NCBI GenBank assembly: GCA_002439875.1
Contig: DJQB01000033.1
Coordinates: 15,196-79,195 of the forward strand
DNA: 64,000 nt
DNA from: Bacteroidales bacterium UBA6397
GTDB taxonomy: Bacteria > Bacteroidota > Bacteroidia > Bacteroidales > UBA932
Reading direction: 5' to 3'
Shown: positions 18,056 to 26,296 of the stretch, one piece after another
Numbering within the stretch: the stretch's first letter is position 1
Layout of the letters: each line of letters begins with the position of its first letter
Program-made: the position numbers and the translations under genes
Notes under the pieces: generated by a model
Database searches by the model: none
Told to the model about the DNA's origin: nothing
The model's input: the letters and a program-made list of their open reading frames with translations, nothing else

Positions 18056-18868
18056 CTATTCCAGACCTTCTACCTTGTCAGCGGTCTCTTCCGCATTCTT
18101 GGCGGCAGGAGTAGCAGATGTAAAGTACCAGTCACCGGTTCCGTCAGGCACACGGCTGTAGGATGCGCTGGCCTTCTTGACAAAGTTTACAAGATTGAAG
18201 CAGTCCAGACTGGCACCCTTAGGATCAAAGAGCTCAACCTTGACGGCTTTCTTGGCCGAAAGGCCGGAACCGAAGAAGTAGTCAGCCGGGTGTTCCGCGT
18301 GATCAGCCTGAACGTCAGTGCTGTAAAGCAGGATAAACTCTCCTGGCTTCAGAATGGCTGAAGGGGCTGTCCAAACATCCTTTCCGTCCTTCTGGAGGGA
18401 TATTCCTTTAATCCTGATCTCTTCCTTGCCTTTGTTGTAGATCTCGATGAACTTGTCGTTTCCGTTGAGCTCGTTAAGAGCCAGACCCGTGTAGTCAATA
18501 GGTACCTCGCCGACTGTGTAAGAGGCTTCCTGCGAGCACATTGTGTTCCCTTCTGTGCTGGCCTCAATGTGATAGACAACCTTCGTCCCGACAGCTGCGG
18601 CAGGGATTGTCCCTGAATATTCATTCTTGGAACCCGTCATGGCAACGGTCTTCTCCGACTCTGAGCCGGCCTTGTACTTCAACTCCACTTTTGTGATCTC
18701 CACAAGAGCGGTGACTTTAGCTGTCACGGTGACTGCGTCATCCGCGGTGTAAGCGATAGTGTTCTTGATCTCAGAGACACTGGCGACATCATAGACCTTA
18801 TCTTCGACACAAGAAACGAATCCAGTGAGGCAGAGGACCAAAACTGTAAGCAATGATATCTTTTTCAT
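18056..18868 (-). CDS. Lipoprotein with lamin-tail (LTD) domain
   Basis: MKKISLLTVLVLCLTGFVSC is a lipoprotein signal with lipobox FVSC. An Ig-like region (about residues 30-120) is followed by an LTD-type domain from LALNELNGNDKFIEIYNKG through IRIKGISLQKDG to a late YSRVPDGTGDWYF. Bacterial LTD domains occur on surface proteins and are thought to bind ligands or nucleic acids. In other bacteria LTD/CotH-type surface proteins co-occur with polyphosphate-polymerase (VTC) genes; here it sits between a phosphate-type porin and CYTH genes. 270 aa. The exact role is unknown. Confidence 0.75.
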   Translation of the reverse strand: MKKISLLTVLVLCLTGFVSCVEDKVYDVASVSEIKNTIAYTADDAVTVTAKVTALVEITKVELKYKAGSESEKTVAMTGSKNEYSGTIPAAAVGTKVVYHIEASTEGNTMCSQEASYTVGEVPIDYTGLALNELNGNDKFIEIYNKGKEEIRIKGISLQKDGKDVWTAPSAILKPGEFILLYSTDVQADHAEHPADYFFGSGLSAKKAVKVELFDPKGASLDCFNLVNFVKKASASYSRVPDGTGDWYFTSATPAAKNAEETADKVEGLE

Positions 18869-18891
18869 ATTCGTAAATTTTTATCAGTCAA

Positions 18892-20292
18892 TTAGAAAGC
18901 AACCTGGAAACGCATTGCGAGCATGTGGTAGTCAACTCCAGCCTTGCCAGCCTTCTCGACAACCTGAGTGTAGTCCTTGGTAGGGTTGCCGGCGGCATCG
19001 TGACCTACGAAGAGTTTGCCCTTGCCGTTGGCGTAGCGGTCGTTGTTGTTGTACTGATAGTTAATGACGAACTTCACGTTCTTGGTCGGATAGAAGTTGA
19101 TTCCGAAGCTGAACGCCTCCGCGCTTCCTCCGAAGTAGTCGGCTGTGTTGAAATCGCAATATTCATAACGCACGGCAAGTTCCACATCGCCCCATGAGCG
19201 TCCCGGAGTGATTCTGGTCGGCTTTGCTCCGTCGTAATCGTAGTTCTGACGTCCACCGAAGAGAAGGTAGGACGCCTGCGCGTACCAACCGTCGGTCCAC
19301 TGTGCACCGAGATTGTTGATTTTCTTGTCAAGGAAAGCGCCCCTAGTGAGGTACGCACCTTCATAACGCAGACCTTTGTAGAAACCGGCAAGTTCGGCTG
19401 TCCATGCGAGCTCATGGTCAAGACCGGTGATCACGTCTGTGTCAAGATATTTCTTTCTGTTGATGCTCGTGCTGTTTCGGCTGCTGTAACGAGCAACTCC
19501 GTAAGCATCGGTTGAAGTGACCTTCGGCTCACGGTAAGAGATGGCTCCACCAAGATGAAGAGCAGACTCAGAGCACTTGTACAGAGGACGGAAGACAACC
19601 TTACCGGTGTAGGAAAGTCCAACGTTGCGGCCAAGATCCTTGTTGTTGTCTTTCATCGCAGTGGCTTCCTCGGATCCTTTGAGTTCCGGCCCGAACACGC
19701 CACCCGCAACCCAGAACAATTTGTTTGAATATGTCAGGTTCAATCCCATGTGCCTTGACGGAGCAAGGGACGTGACCATCGGGCGCTCCATGAACATCAG
19801 GTAGCGGGATGTGGTGTTGCGCTGGATCGAGAATGACTCTTTAAAGTTTCCGGCCTTGATCTCAAGCCCCGGAACTCCATTGTAGGCCAGAATAGCATCC
19901 TTGATCTCGCAGATTCCATCAGCCCAATCTGTGTCGAACTCTCCGTACCAGTTCTTGTCCAACTGGGCCTTGACAGCGAAACGGGCGCGACGGATTGACA
20001 TTCCGTTACCGATGTGGTTAGGATTGTCTTTCCCGTCAAGTTGGGAAGATGTGAAGTCCGGGCCTCCGAAAAAGACCGCGGCGTCACCTTGCACACGGAT
20101 GTCGAACCACATCTTATAGTCGATCTTCTTGGCATCCAGCACCATGATTCCGTCCTGTACCTTTACCTGACCAGGAGTAGAACTCACCCGCTGGCCGTAC
20201 TGGTTCAACTCTACCTCAGAATCTTTCGCTATCTGGGCAAACAACGAGACAGAAAGAAATGTGGTCAGAGCAGCAATAAAAACTCTTTTCAT
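18892..20292 (-). CDS. OprO/OprP-type phosphate-selective porin
   Basis: Signal peptide MKRVFIAALTTFLSVSLFAQ, then a 16-strand barrel pattern with IGNGMSIRRARFAVKAQLDK, WYGEFDTDWADGICEIKDAI and the LEIKAGNFKESFSIQ/RNTTSRYLMFMERP block characteristic of the porin O/P family. It ends in a strand closing with MLAMRFQVAF, whose terminal Phe is the usual outer-membrane assembly signal. 466 aa, normal length. OprP and OprO take up phosphate and pyrophosphate/polyphosphate in Pseudomonas. It follows the regulator gene by 30 bases and precedes the lipoprotein by 23. Confidence 0.85.
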   Translation of the reverse strand: MKRVFIAALTTFLSVSLFAQIAKDSEVELNQYGQRVSSTPGQVKVQDGIMVLDAKKIDYKMWFDIRVQGDAAVFFGGPDFTSSQLDGKDNPNHIGNGMSIRRARFAVKAQLDKNWYGEFDTDWADGICEIKDAILAYNGVPGLEIKAGNFKESFSIQRNTTSRYLMFMERPMVTSLAPSRHMGLNLTYSNKLFWVAGGVFGPELKGSEEATAMKDNNKDLGRNVGLSYTGKVVFRPLYKCSESALHLGGAISYREPKVTSTDAYGVARYSSRNSTSINRKKYLDTDVITGLDHELAWTAELAGFYKGLRYEGAYLTRGAFLDKKINNLGAQWTDGWYAQASYLLFGGRQNYDYDGAKPTRITPGRSWGDVELAVRYEYCDFNTADYFGGSAEAFSFGINFYPTKNVKFVINYQYNNNDRYANGKGKLFVGHDAAGNPTKDYTQVVEKAGKAGVDYHMLAMRFQVAF

Positions 20293-20322
20293 ACTTTACA
20301 ACATTAAATGATTATTAATTGG

Positions 20323-21909
20323 TTATATAGTCTTAATGAATTCGGTCAGGTTCTGGCTGCGGCTAAGGCCAAGTTTAGCGCGGAGCCTGTGCCGGCCTAT
20401 CTCAACGCTAGTGGGAGCAATGCTCATCAACGCTGCGATGTATTTGGTGGAGAAGCCGAGCCGAAGCAGCATTGTCAATCGCCTCTCTTGCTTCGTCAGT
20501 TGAGGGTATTTTTCTGTCATTCGGATCGTAAAGTCTTTGTGCAGGTTCTCAACCTGTGCATAGAAGCTGTCTATCTCATTGGAGAAATTCTTTCTGAGGT
20601 TGAGATCGGTGCGCAACTCGTGGAGAAGTGCATCCTTCTTGTCCGCATCTGTCTCGGCCTGGACTTGTTTGACCTTCTCGTAAAGTCCATCGATAAACTC
20701 CTTCTGCTCGCTCAGATTCATCGCCACTCCGACAAGTTCCTTACGTTTGAGATCAAGAAGGTTTCGCAAATTCTCATTCTCGGCCTGCATCGTCTTGATT
20801 TCCATTTCGTTAATCGCGCGGCGATTCTCGTTGAGTTCATCATCCAGCTCCCGAAGTGTCCTGCCGGAAGATTTTGTGTTGCGCAGGTACAAAATCGACA
20901 TGACCATCAAACCACCGGAGACAAGTGCAAGAAGTATTACCAAAAGTCCAACTTTAGCATTCGCCAAAGAAAACAGGTTCGGATGCAATAGTCCGGAAAT
21001 CAGACAAGCTAGGGTCATAGCCAAAAGTGGTGTCAAGAGCGCGTCTGTGGCAACCTTGGAAACAAGTATCATCCAATTGACCTCTTTGTTCTGAGCCAAC
21101 TCGCAGCCTGTGAGCCCTGCAAGCATCAGCACTCCAGGAGCCAAAGGAACGGCTTTTAAATGAATATTCCCGAATGTATGATTGAAAGAGAACAGCATGA
21201 TGACAAGCGCGGCTGCAAGAGTCATAGCCAATGTCGCTTCCGCGTTGACATCGAACCACCTCTCCATAAGTCTGTGCGAATTGGATTCTGATTCTCTTTT
21301 TGCAATCAATCCAACAATCAAGACGACCGCTGCGAACACGAGCAACTGAAACTCCACCGTCAAGACAGACGGAAAAAGTCCGCCAAGATTGAAGCCAATG
21401 GCGACCAACAGCAGTGAGGCTGAAATTGTGATTGCCAAACCTAACCTATTCATCTTTGTAAGCAAATGACAGTCAGATCTCGATGAAATTGAGGAAATCA
21501 CCTTGCAAAGAATTGCTGCGATGAGAATTGTGGCCATTATCGCTGCCAGCCACGAAAGCGGGACCGACCATTGAATCACTGATGAATCGCTTTGAAGCAT
21601 CCAAGTCCCTGCAATCGCACCAGCGAAAGCGAACACAATAGAAGCATTTTTTATGAATATCCTTACTGCAACAACAGCCAAAGCCGCAGCAAAGATCACA
21701 ACGACAGAATCTCCGTTCGGAACAAGCTGAGATGTTGACAGGCGGGAAAGGCCGAGGCCGAGGAAAAGCAAAAGTAATATTCCTGGCGTTCGAAACCGTT
21801 TCTGGGCTGTGTGGCATGTTCCAGCAGGGGCCAAGGCAACGGGCAAATCCGTTACCGACAGCCATCCTGCCAGAATGATGACAAACAAAATAAACGTCAA
21901 TGGTGCCAT
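20323..21909 (-). CDS. PiT-permease-like membrane domain fused to coiled coil and LuxR-type HTH
   Basis: From ATG 21909 (its A shared with the preceding stop TGA) the protein has 528 aa. Residues 1-345 hold about eleven hydrophobic helices; the arrangement, including IQWSVPLSWLAAIMATILIA and a second-repeat LGLAITISASLLLVAIGF, resembles the PiT phosphate permease, but the catalytic GxNDxxN motif is absent. A long coiled coil follows, then a LuxR-type HTH (LTKQERRLTMLLRLGFSTKY, SVEIGRHRLRAKLGLS). Such HTH ends are common on TPR or beta-propeller regulators in Bacteroidetes; a transporter-like sensor is unusual. DUF47 genes normally sit beside PiT permeases, which supports the homology. I infer a membrane-bound phosphate-sensing transcription factor. 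The PiT link needs a profile search. Confidence 0.7.
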   Translation of the reverse strand: MAPLTFILFVIILAGWLSVTDLPVALAPAGTCHTAQKRFRTPGILLLLFLGLGLSRLSTSQLVPNGDSVVVIFAAALAVVAVRIFIKNASIVFAFAGAIAGTWMLQSDSSVIQWSVPLSWLAAIMATILIAAILCKVISSISSRSDCHLLTKMNRLGLAITISASLLLVAIGFNLGGLFPSVLTVEFQLLVFAAVVLIVGLIAKRESESNSHRLMERWFDVNAEATLAMTLAAALVIMLFSFNHTFGNIHLKAVPLAPGVLMLAGLTGCELAQNKEVNWMILVSKVATDALLTPLLAMTLACLISGLLHPNLFSLANAKVGLLVILLALVSGGLMVMSILYLRNTKSSGRTLRELDDELNENRRAINEMEIKTMQAENENLRNLLDLKRKELVGVAMNLSEQKEFIDGLYEKVKQVQAETDADKKDALLHELRTDLNLRKNFSNEIDSFYAQVENLHKDFTIRMTEKYPQLTKQERRLTMLLRLGFSTKYIAALMSIAPTSVEIGRHRLRAKLGLSRSQNLTEFIKTI

Positions 21910-22556
21910 CAAACTGTCCTTTTGATTGACATAACGGAAAGCTGATCGGCCACTTTTTCTGCCTCCATTGAAATCTCCTCAATGTGAAGGGCGAAATAGC
22001 GAAGATGGAACTTTTGGCTGAGCTTCAGCTCGTCCATCGTCTGGAACACCCTTCTCTTGAGTGACTTGGCCTGCTTGTCCGCCTCTTTCTCATAGAAATA
22101 GACCCTGTGGACCTTCTCCGTGATGCTGTCCGAGGTCCTGAAATAAGCCTTGGCCGCAGGAATGGCCGTCTCTACTGCTTGTGTCGATAACTCAGTGAGT
22201 TTCAAGAAGTCCGCATTCAATTCCATCGGGATAAATGGCCTTTCTATCTCAAACTGGAACAGATTATCATTAAGTGTGTCGATGATGTGGTCCAAAGCCT
22301 CCAAAAGGCGCATTATGTCACCTCTTAGCCTAACGAGGCTAGATTGACGATAGAGCCCTTCCTCGATCTCCCTGCGGAGAATCTCAGCTTCGTTCTCCAG
22401 ACGGGTGATTGTCTGAAGGTTACCTCTGAAAGCCTCGGCATTGTTGTAAAGATAGTTCTTCACCCCTTCGCTAAAAATCAGCAAAGCCTGATCTATCGTG
22501 TCGAAGAACTTGTCGATGTCACCTATAATTTTATTTATTCTTTTCTGGTATAACAT
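21909..22556 (-). CDS. DUF47 (PhoU-like, Pit accessory) protein
   Basis: 215 aa, all helical, starting MLYQKRINKIIGDIDKFFDT. Conserved DUF47/TIGR00153 features are ITRLENEADI-like TRLENEAEILRREIEEGLY, LEALDHIIDTLNDNLFQFEI and YEKEADKQAKSLKRRVFQ, whose E/D pairs bind metal in PhoU-like folds. DUF47 proteins accompany PiT-type low-affinity phosphate permeases and modulate them. First gene of an eight-gene operon, with a close-to-consensus promoter 70 bases upstream and a TGTAAA dyad above it. Confidence 0.88.
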   Translation of the reverse strand: MLYQKRINKIIGDIDKFFDTIDQALLIFSEGVKNYLYNNAEAFRGNLQTITRLENEAEILRREIEEGLYRQSSLVRLRGDIMRLLEALDHIIDTLNDNLFQFEIERPFIPMELNADFLKLTELSTQAVETAIPAAKAYFRTSDSITEKVHRVYFYEKEADKQAKSLKRRVFQTMDELKLSQKFHLRYFALHIEEISMEAEKVADQLSVMSIKRTV

Positions 22557-22625
22557 GTCTGATCATTATTGTTGTTAGTGTCCGCTCGTCAGGAAATGCC
22601 AGACGACACCCGTGGTTTTCTACAT

Positions 22626-22656
22626 CAAAAATAGACCGGATTCACGAGGTATCAAA
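22626..22656 (-). promoter_or_regulatory. Promoter of the phosphate-type operon
   Basis: On the minus strand TTTG (22656-22653), 19-bp spacer, TATTTTTG (22633-22626): both boxes match the Bacteroidetes sigma-ABfr consensus with ideal spacing. Predicted start near 22620 gives a leader of about 65 bases before the DUF47 ATG. Confidence 0.65.
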
Positions 22657-22682
22657 ATGCCAGATTTGCCCAAACATAATAT

Positions 22683-22697
22683 TGTAAAGTTTTTACA
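22683..22697. promoter_or_regulatory. TGTAAA-GTT-TTTACA dyad, candidate operator
   Basis: Perfect 6-bp arms around three bases, about 27 bp upstream of the -33 box of the operon promoter, where activators usually bind. Two very similar dyads occur at 59348-59364 and 59370-59386. Confidence 0.45.
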
Positions 22698-22796
22698 TTT
22701 AACTAAACGATTGAAAAACAGCAATGTTTCCCAACACGCTGTAAAGTTAGCAATAAAAACTCAACTTCGCCTTTATGGTATTTTGTAAAGGAGAAA

Positions 22797-23099
22797 TTAA
22801 AAGTCTTTCCACCCGCCTCCGAGAACCTTGTAGAGGTTGACTACGGAGAGGTTCTCCTTTGTCCTGGCCTCGCTCAACTCCAGCTGAGAGGCAAGGTATT
22901 TTCTTTGAGCGTCAAGAACGTCCATATAACTGATCACGCCATTTATGTACTGGCTGTTGGCCAGCACGACATATTTCTTGGACGCACGCTCCATCTCCTC
23001 TTTCACGTTGGTGTTGGAACGAGCGGAACGGAAAGTCACCGTCGCGTCATACACTTCTCTGAAAGCCTGCATCACATCCTTTTCATTTCTATTAAGATT
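22797..23099 (-). pseudogene. C-terminal fragment of a TolC/NodT-type efflux outer-membrane factor
   Basis: About 100 codons encoding QAFREVYDATVTFRSA, SQYINGVISYMDVLDAQRKY and SVVNLYKVLGGGWKDF, the standard end of RND-efflux outer-membrane factors (normally about 460 aa). An in-frame stop at 23100-23102 closes the frame upstream, and no remainder of the gene or of an RND pump is nearby. A 15-bp direct repeat lies just beyond the broken edge. Confidence 0.8.
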
Positions 23100-23123
23100 T
23101 CATTGTTTCCACGTATATAGGGA

Positions 23124-23170
23124 ATTTTGTCGATTAAGGCCATTGATCAAGGGTATTTTTGTCGATTAAG
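23124..23170. repeat. Direct repeat ATTTTGTCGATTAAG, two copies
   Basis: Copies at 23124-23138 and 23156-23170 (the second with one extra T) between the efflux relic and the MBOAT gene. May mark the deletion that truncated the efflux gene. Confidence 0.5.
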
Positions 23171-23183
23171 CCCCACATGACCG

Positions 23184-25046
23184 TCAGAACTGGAAGTATA
23201 TGAACGACTGAAGGCCGGCGGTGATGAACTGGCAGATGATGAATACGGCGAGGACGCAGGCGAGAACCATCAGCGGGAGAGGCATCGAGGCGAACCAGAT
23301 GCGGTAGCGGCGCTTGAAGTTCTCGGGGAGCCAGTGGATGACCATTCCGACGACGAAGACGAGGATCACACCGAGGTGCTGCCTGGCCATCTGCGGGATG
23401 AGGGACAGATCCCAGTCGCCGCCGATGCGCTCGACCATATTCTTCGCCGTGCTCCACGCCTTCTCGTTCGCCTCGGCAGGGTTCAGATTGGAGCCGCTTC
23501 GGAAGAAAAGGCGTGTGAAAGTCACGAATATGAACGTCATCGCGATCGCCCAGCCGGTCTCTAGCCACGAGAAGGCGGCCTTGAAACGGCACAGGTGATA
23601 GACCATCCGCACCGCCGCACCGATGAATATGATCAGCGTCCAGACGAAAAACATGTTGAACACAGAGGCCGGGACGGAGGTTTTAAGAATATAAAAGGCC
23701 AGGCAGACGAGCCCTGCCACGAGCGTCCGGACATAGACGTTGCAGCTTTTCCAGAACCTGTAGACCAGCATTCCGAGACCGTTCAGACCACCCCAAATCA
23801 TAAAGTTCCAGCTGGCGCCGTGCCACAGGCCGCCCAGAAGCATCGTGTCCATCCTGTTGATGTCCGAGATGAGTTCCTTGCGGCATTTCTGACAGAAAGT
23901 GATCAGGATCGCAAGAACTGCGGCGATGACGAGCACGACACCGAACACCCACCAGTTCTTGGCCAGAGCCGAGGCCAGAAAAGCGATTCCGAGGATGATG
24001 GCGTAAGAGCCGAAAGTGCCGTTGCGGTTGCCTCCAAGCGGGATGTAAAGATAGTCCTGGAGCCATTTGGAGAGGGAAATATGCCACCGCTTCCAGAACT
24101 CCCCGGCGTTTCGGGCCTTGTACGGGGAATTGAAATTCTTCGGCAGATAGAAACCCATCAGCATGGCGACACCGGTGGCGATGTCAGTGTACCCCGAAAA
24201 GTCCGCATAGACCTGAAGGGAGTAGCCGAACAGTGCCGTAAGGTTCTCAAAGCCAGTGTAAAGCAACGGGTTCTCGAAGACCCTGTCGCAGAAATTCACA
24301 GCCAGATAGTCGCTCAGGATCAGCTTCTTTGCAAGTCCGTTAAGAATCCAGAAAATCGCGATTCCGAACTGCCGTCGGCCAAGGAAGAACGGCTTGTGGA
24401 GCTGAGGGAAAAACTCCTTGGCGCGGACGATCGGGCCGGCCACCAGCTGAGGGAAGAAACTCAGGTAAAAGCCGAAATCCAGAAAGTTCCTGATCGGTGG
24501 CACAGTCCCGCGCGAGACATCCACCACATAGCTGATGGCCTGGAAGATGAAGAACGAGATGCCTACCGGCAGGAAGATGGAGTCCACATTGAACGCCTGC
24601 GAGCCAACCAGCTGGTTGCCCACAGCCGCAAACCAGTCTTTCACAATGAATTCCGTTCCGAACAGGTTGTTGACGACATCCGTCAGGAAATAGGCGTACT
24701 TGTAGTAGCACAGAAGAGACAAGTCCACGACCGCGCTCAGCACCACAATCGCCTTGCGCCGGAAAGACTTCCTCACTCCGCCCAGGACAAATCCCGCAAG
24801 ATAGTTATAGACAATCACAAAGCCGAACAGAATCAGGAACAGTCCGCTCGTCTTGTAGTAAAAGAATAGGCTGACGAAGAACAGGAAGGCGTTGCGCAGC
24901 AGCACCTTGTTCCGAAACACGCACAGAAAGGCCAGCACGATGGCGAAGAACGCCCAGAAGTAGAACTGGGTGAACAGCAACGGGTGAGCCTGGTCAAAAG
25001 AGAACAGGTTCTTGAAAAAATCAGCGACAACGTCCCAAAATCCCAT
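23184..25046 (-). CDS. MBOAT-family O-acyltransferase (AlgI/PatA-like)
   Basis: 620 aa, about a dozen membrane helices. Landmarks: IFLPVGISFFIFQAISYVVD, FFPQLVAGPIVRAKEFFPQL, FAQVYADFSGY-like LQVYADFSGYTDIATGVAML, FWKRWHISLSKWLQDYLYIPLG and LLGGLWHGASWNFMIWGGLN, with the catalytic His at H409 in LWHGASW. Enzymes of this branch carry acetyl groups across the membrane to be placed on alginate, peptidoglycan or other surface glycans, working with SGNH-fold partners. Exactly such partners (two SGNH proteins) precede it with overlapping codons. The C-terminus is slightly longer than typical AlgI, with an extra helix pair. Last gene of the operon. Confidence 0.9.
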   Translation of the reverse strand: MGFWDVVADFFKNLFSFDQAHPLLFTQFYFWAFFAIVLAFLCVFRNKVLLRNAFLFFVSLFFYYKTSGLFLILFGFVIVYNYLAGFVLGGVRKSFRRKAIVVLSAVVDLSLLCYYKYAYFLTDVVNNLFGTEFIVKDWFAAVGNQLVGSQAFNVDSIFLPVGISFFIFQAISYVVDVSRGTVPPIRNFLDFGFYLSFFPQLVAGPIVRAKEFFPQLHKPFFLGRRQFGIAIFWILNGLAKKLILSDYLAVNFCDRVFENPLLYTGFENLTALFGYSLQVYADFSGYTDIATGVAMLMGFYLPKNFNSPYKARNAGEFWKRWHISLSKWLQDYLYIPLGGNRNGTFGSYAIILGIAFLASALAKNWWVFGVVLVIAAVLAILITFCQKCRKELISDINRMDTMLLGGLWHGASWNFMIWGGLNGLGMLVYRFWKSCNVYVRTLVAGLVCLAFYILKTSVPASVFNMFFVWTLIIFIGAAVRMVYHLCRFKAAFSWLETGWAIAMTFIFVTFTRLFFRSGSNLNPAEANEKAWSTAKNMVERIGGDWDLSLIPQMARQHLGVILVFVVGMVIHWLPENFKRRYRIWFASMPLPLMVLACVLAVFIICQFITAGLQSFIYFQF

Positions 25047-26296
25047 TATCGGCTTGTCTTTAAGTGATTCATATATTTGTCCATCAATGCGTTGAAGAGA
25101 AGATTCCCCACCAACTCATAGCCAGTCTCCGTGAAATGGATCTTGTCCCTCTTGGCAAGGCCGGCAGCCTCCCATTTTCTCATCGAGCCGAGTCCGCCCA
25201 TGATGTCGAACAAATCCCAGACACCCGCATCACAATCCTTTCCAAGGAGCAAAAAACCCTGCTCCGCCAGTTGGCCGTTGGTGTTCACCACATAGCCTTT
25301 CCGGCGTATCCTCTTGAAACTGTCGTTGTTGGAGATGAACAGAAGAGCGCAGTCCGGATTGACCGAACGGACCTGCGAGACGAACACCTTGTAGCGGGCG
25401 ACAAAATCTTCAACAGAAAAATTAGCGGCGGTGGCATCATTGATTCCGATGCCGAATATCACCAGATCAGGCTTGACCAATCTCAAATCATTCACCAGAT
25501 CCGAGCACTTTGAATATGACCCCAACGATGCCCCGTTCACCCCGATCCCGGTCACGGAAATGCCTGGAAAAGGGTTGTCCAGGAATATCCCTGTAAGCGT
25601 GAACTCGCCCTGCCCTTTGGTTGCTATCTTTACGGAATCCGTCAGTGCCGGGAGACCGAAAGACCAGCAGGAATCCTCCTGGGCCTTGCAGCCGGCCAGG
25701 GTGTCACCTTTCGCCAAAACCACCACAGGAACTCTCTCACCCACTGATGAATATCCAAGGACTTTCACTTCGTTGAAACGGAACGTCGGGTCCGACGGTT
25801 TGGGATCCCTGGCCACAGTGGTGACCATCACCGAAGCCTTGTCGTCTGACGCGCTCAGTGACATTCCCGTAAGCCCGAGCCGGCGGTCAGGCTCCCTCTG
25901 GACATTCTTAGTGACCTTCCAGGACCCCTCGTAACTTGTCGTGAAACTGCTCGGATTGTTCGTGTGGGCGGCGGAGAACGGAAAAACCAGTCCCCTGCCC
26001 CCGTCCAAGGCCGGCCTTAAGGACAGAAAATCATTCCTTAGTTGCCTCGTCATTGTTCCGGCCTGAACGTGCGAGCCGCCGATGTGCATAATCCTAAGGT
26101 TGCCTTTGCCCAGAAAAAGCACGGAATCCATCTTGTCATAAAGCCTTTCAAACGCTGAACTGTCCCCTTGAAACACAATCCGGTTCTTGTCGAAACGCGC
26201 GAAATCATATTCAGGAACCGCTTTACGCAGCGACTGTCCCCTAAGGGTCGCCGGAAGCAGCAAAATGAGCAATGAATATGTCAGAAAACGTCTCAT
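25046..26296 (-). CDS. Periplasmic SGNH-fold hydrolase/acyltransferase, distal partner
   Basis: 416 aa with signal peptide MRRFLTYSLLILLLPATLRG. Block I is LRIMHIGGSHVQAG with S75 as candidate nucleophile (GGSH replaces GDSL), block III is FGIGINDATAAN, and block V is RDKIHFTETGYELVGN supplying Asp and His. It shares a base with the MBOAT start and overlaps the upstream SGNH gene by four bases. Family knowledge: such proteins perform the periplasmic O-acetyl transfer step after an MBOAT (AlgJ/AlgX, PatB) or remove acetyl groups. Having two related copies suggests one transfers and one edits, but which is which cannot be told. Confidence 0.82.
   Translation of the reverse strand: MRRFLTYSLLILLLPATLRGQSLRKAVPEYDFARFDKNRIVFQGDSSAFERLYDKMDSVLFLGKGNLRIMHIGGSHVQAGTMTRQLRNDFLSLRPALDGGRGLVFPFSAAHTNNPSSFTTSYEGSWKVTKNVQREPDRRLGLTGMSLSASDDKASVMVTTVARDPKPSDPTFRFNEVKVLGYSSVGERVPVVVLAKGDTLAGCKAQEDSCWSFGLPALTDSVKIATKGQGEFTLTGIFLDNPFPGISVTGIGVNGASLGSYSKCSDLVNDLRLVKPDLVIFGIGINDATAANFSVEDFVARYKVFVSQVRSVNPDCALLFISNNDSFKRIRRKGYVVNTNGQLAEQGFLLLGKDCDAGVWDLFDIMGGLGSMRKWEAAGLAKRDKIHFTETGYELVGNLLFNALMDKYMNHLKTSR

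Noticed and set aside
23595..24869. 424-codon open frame on the + strand
   Set aside because: Exact antisense of the MBOAT gene; His/Asp/Glu-rich low-complexity product typical of shadow frames.
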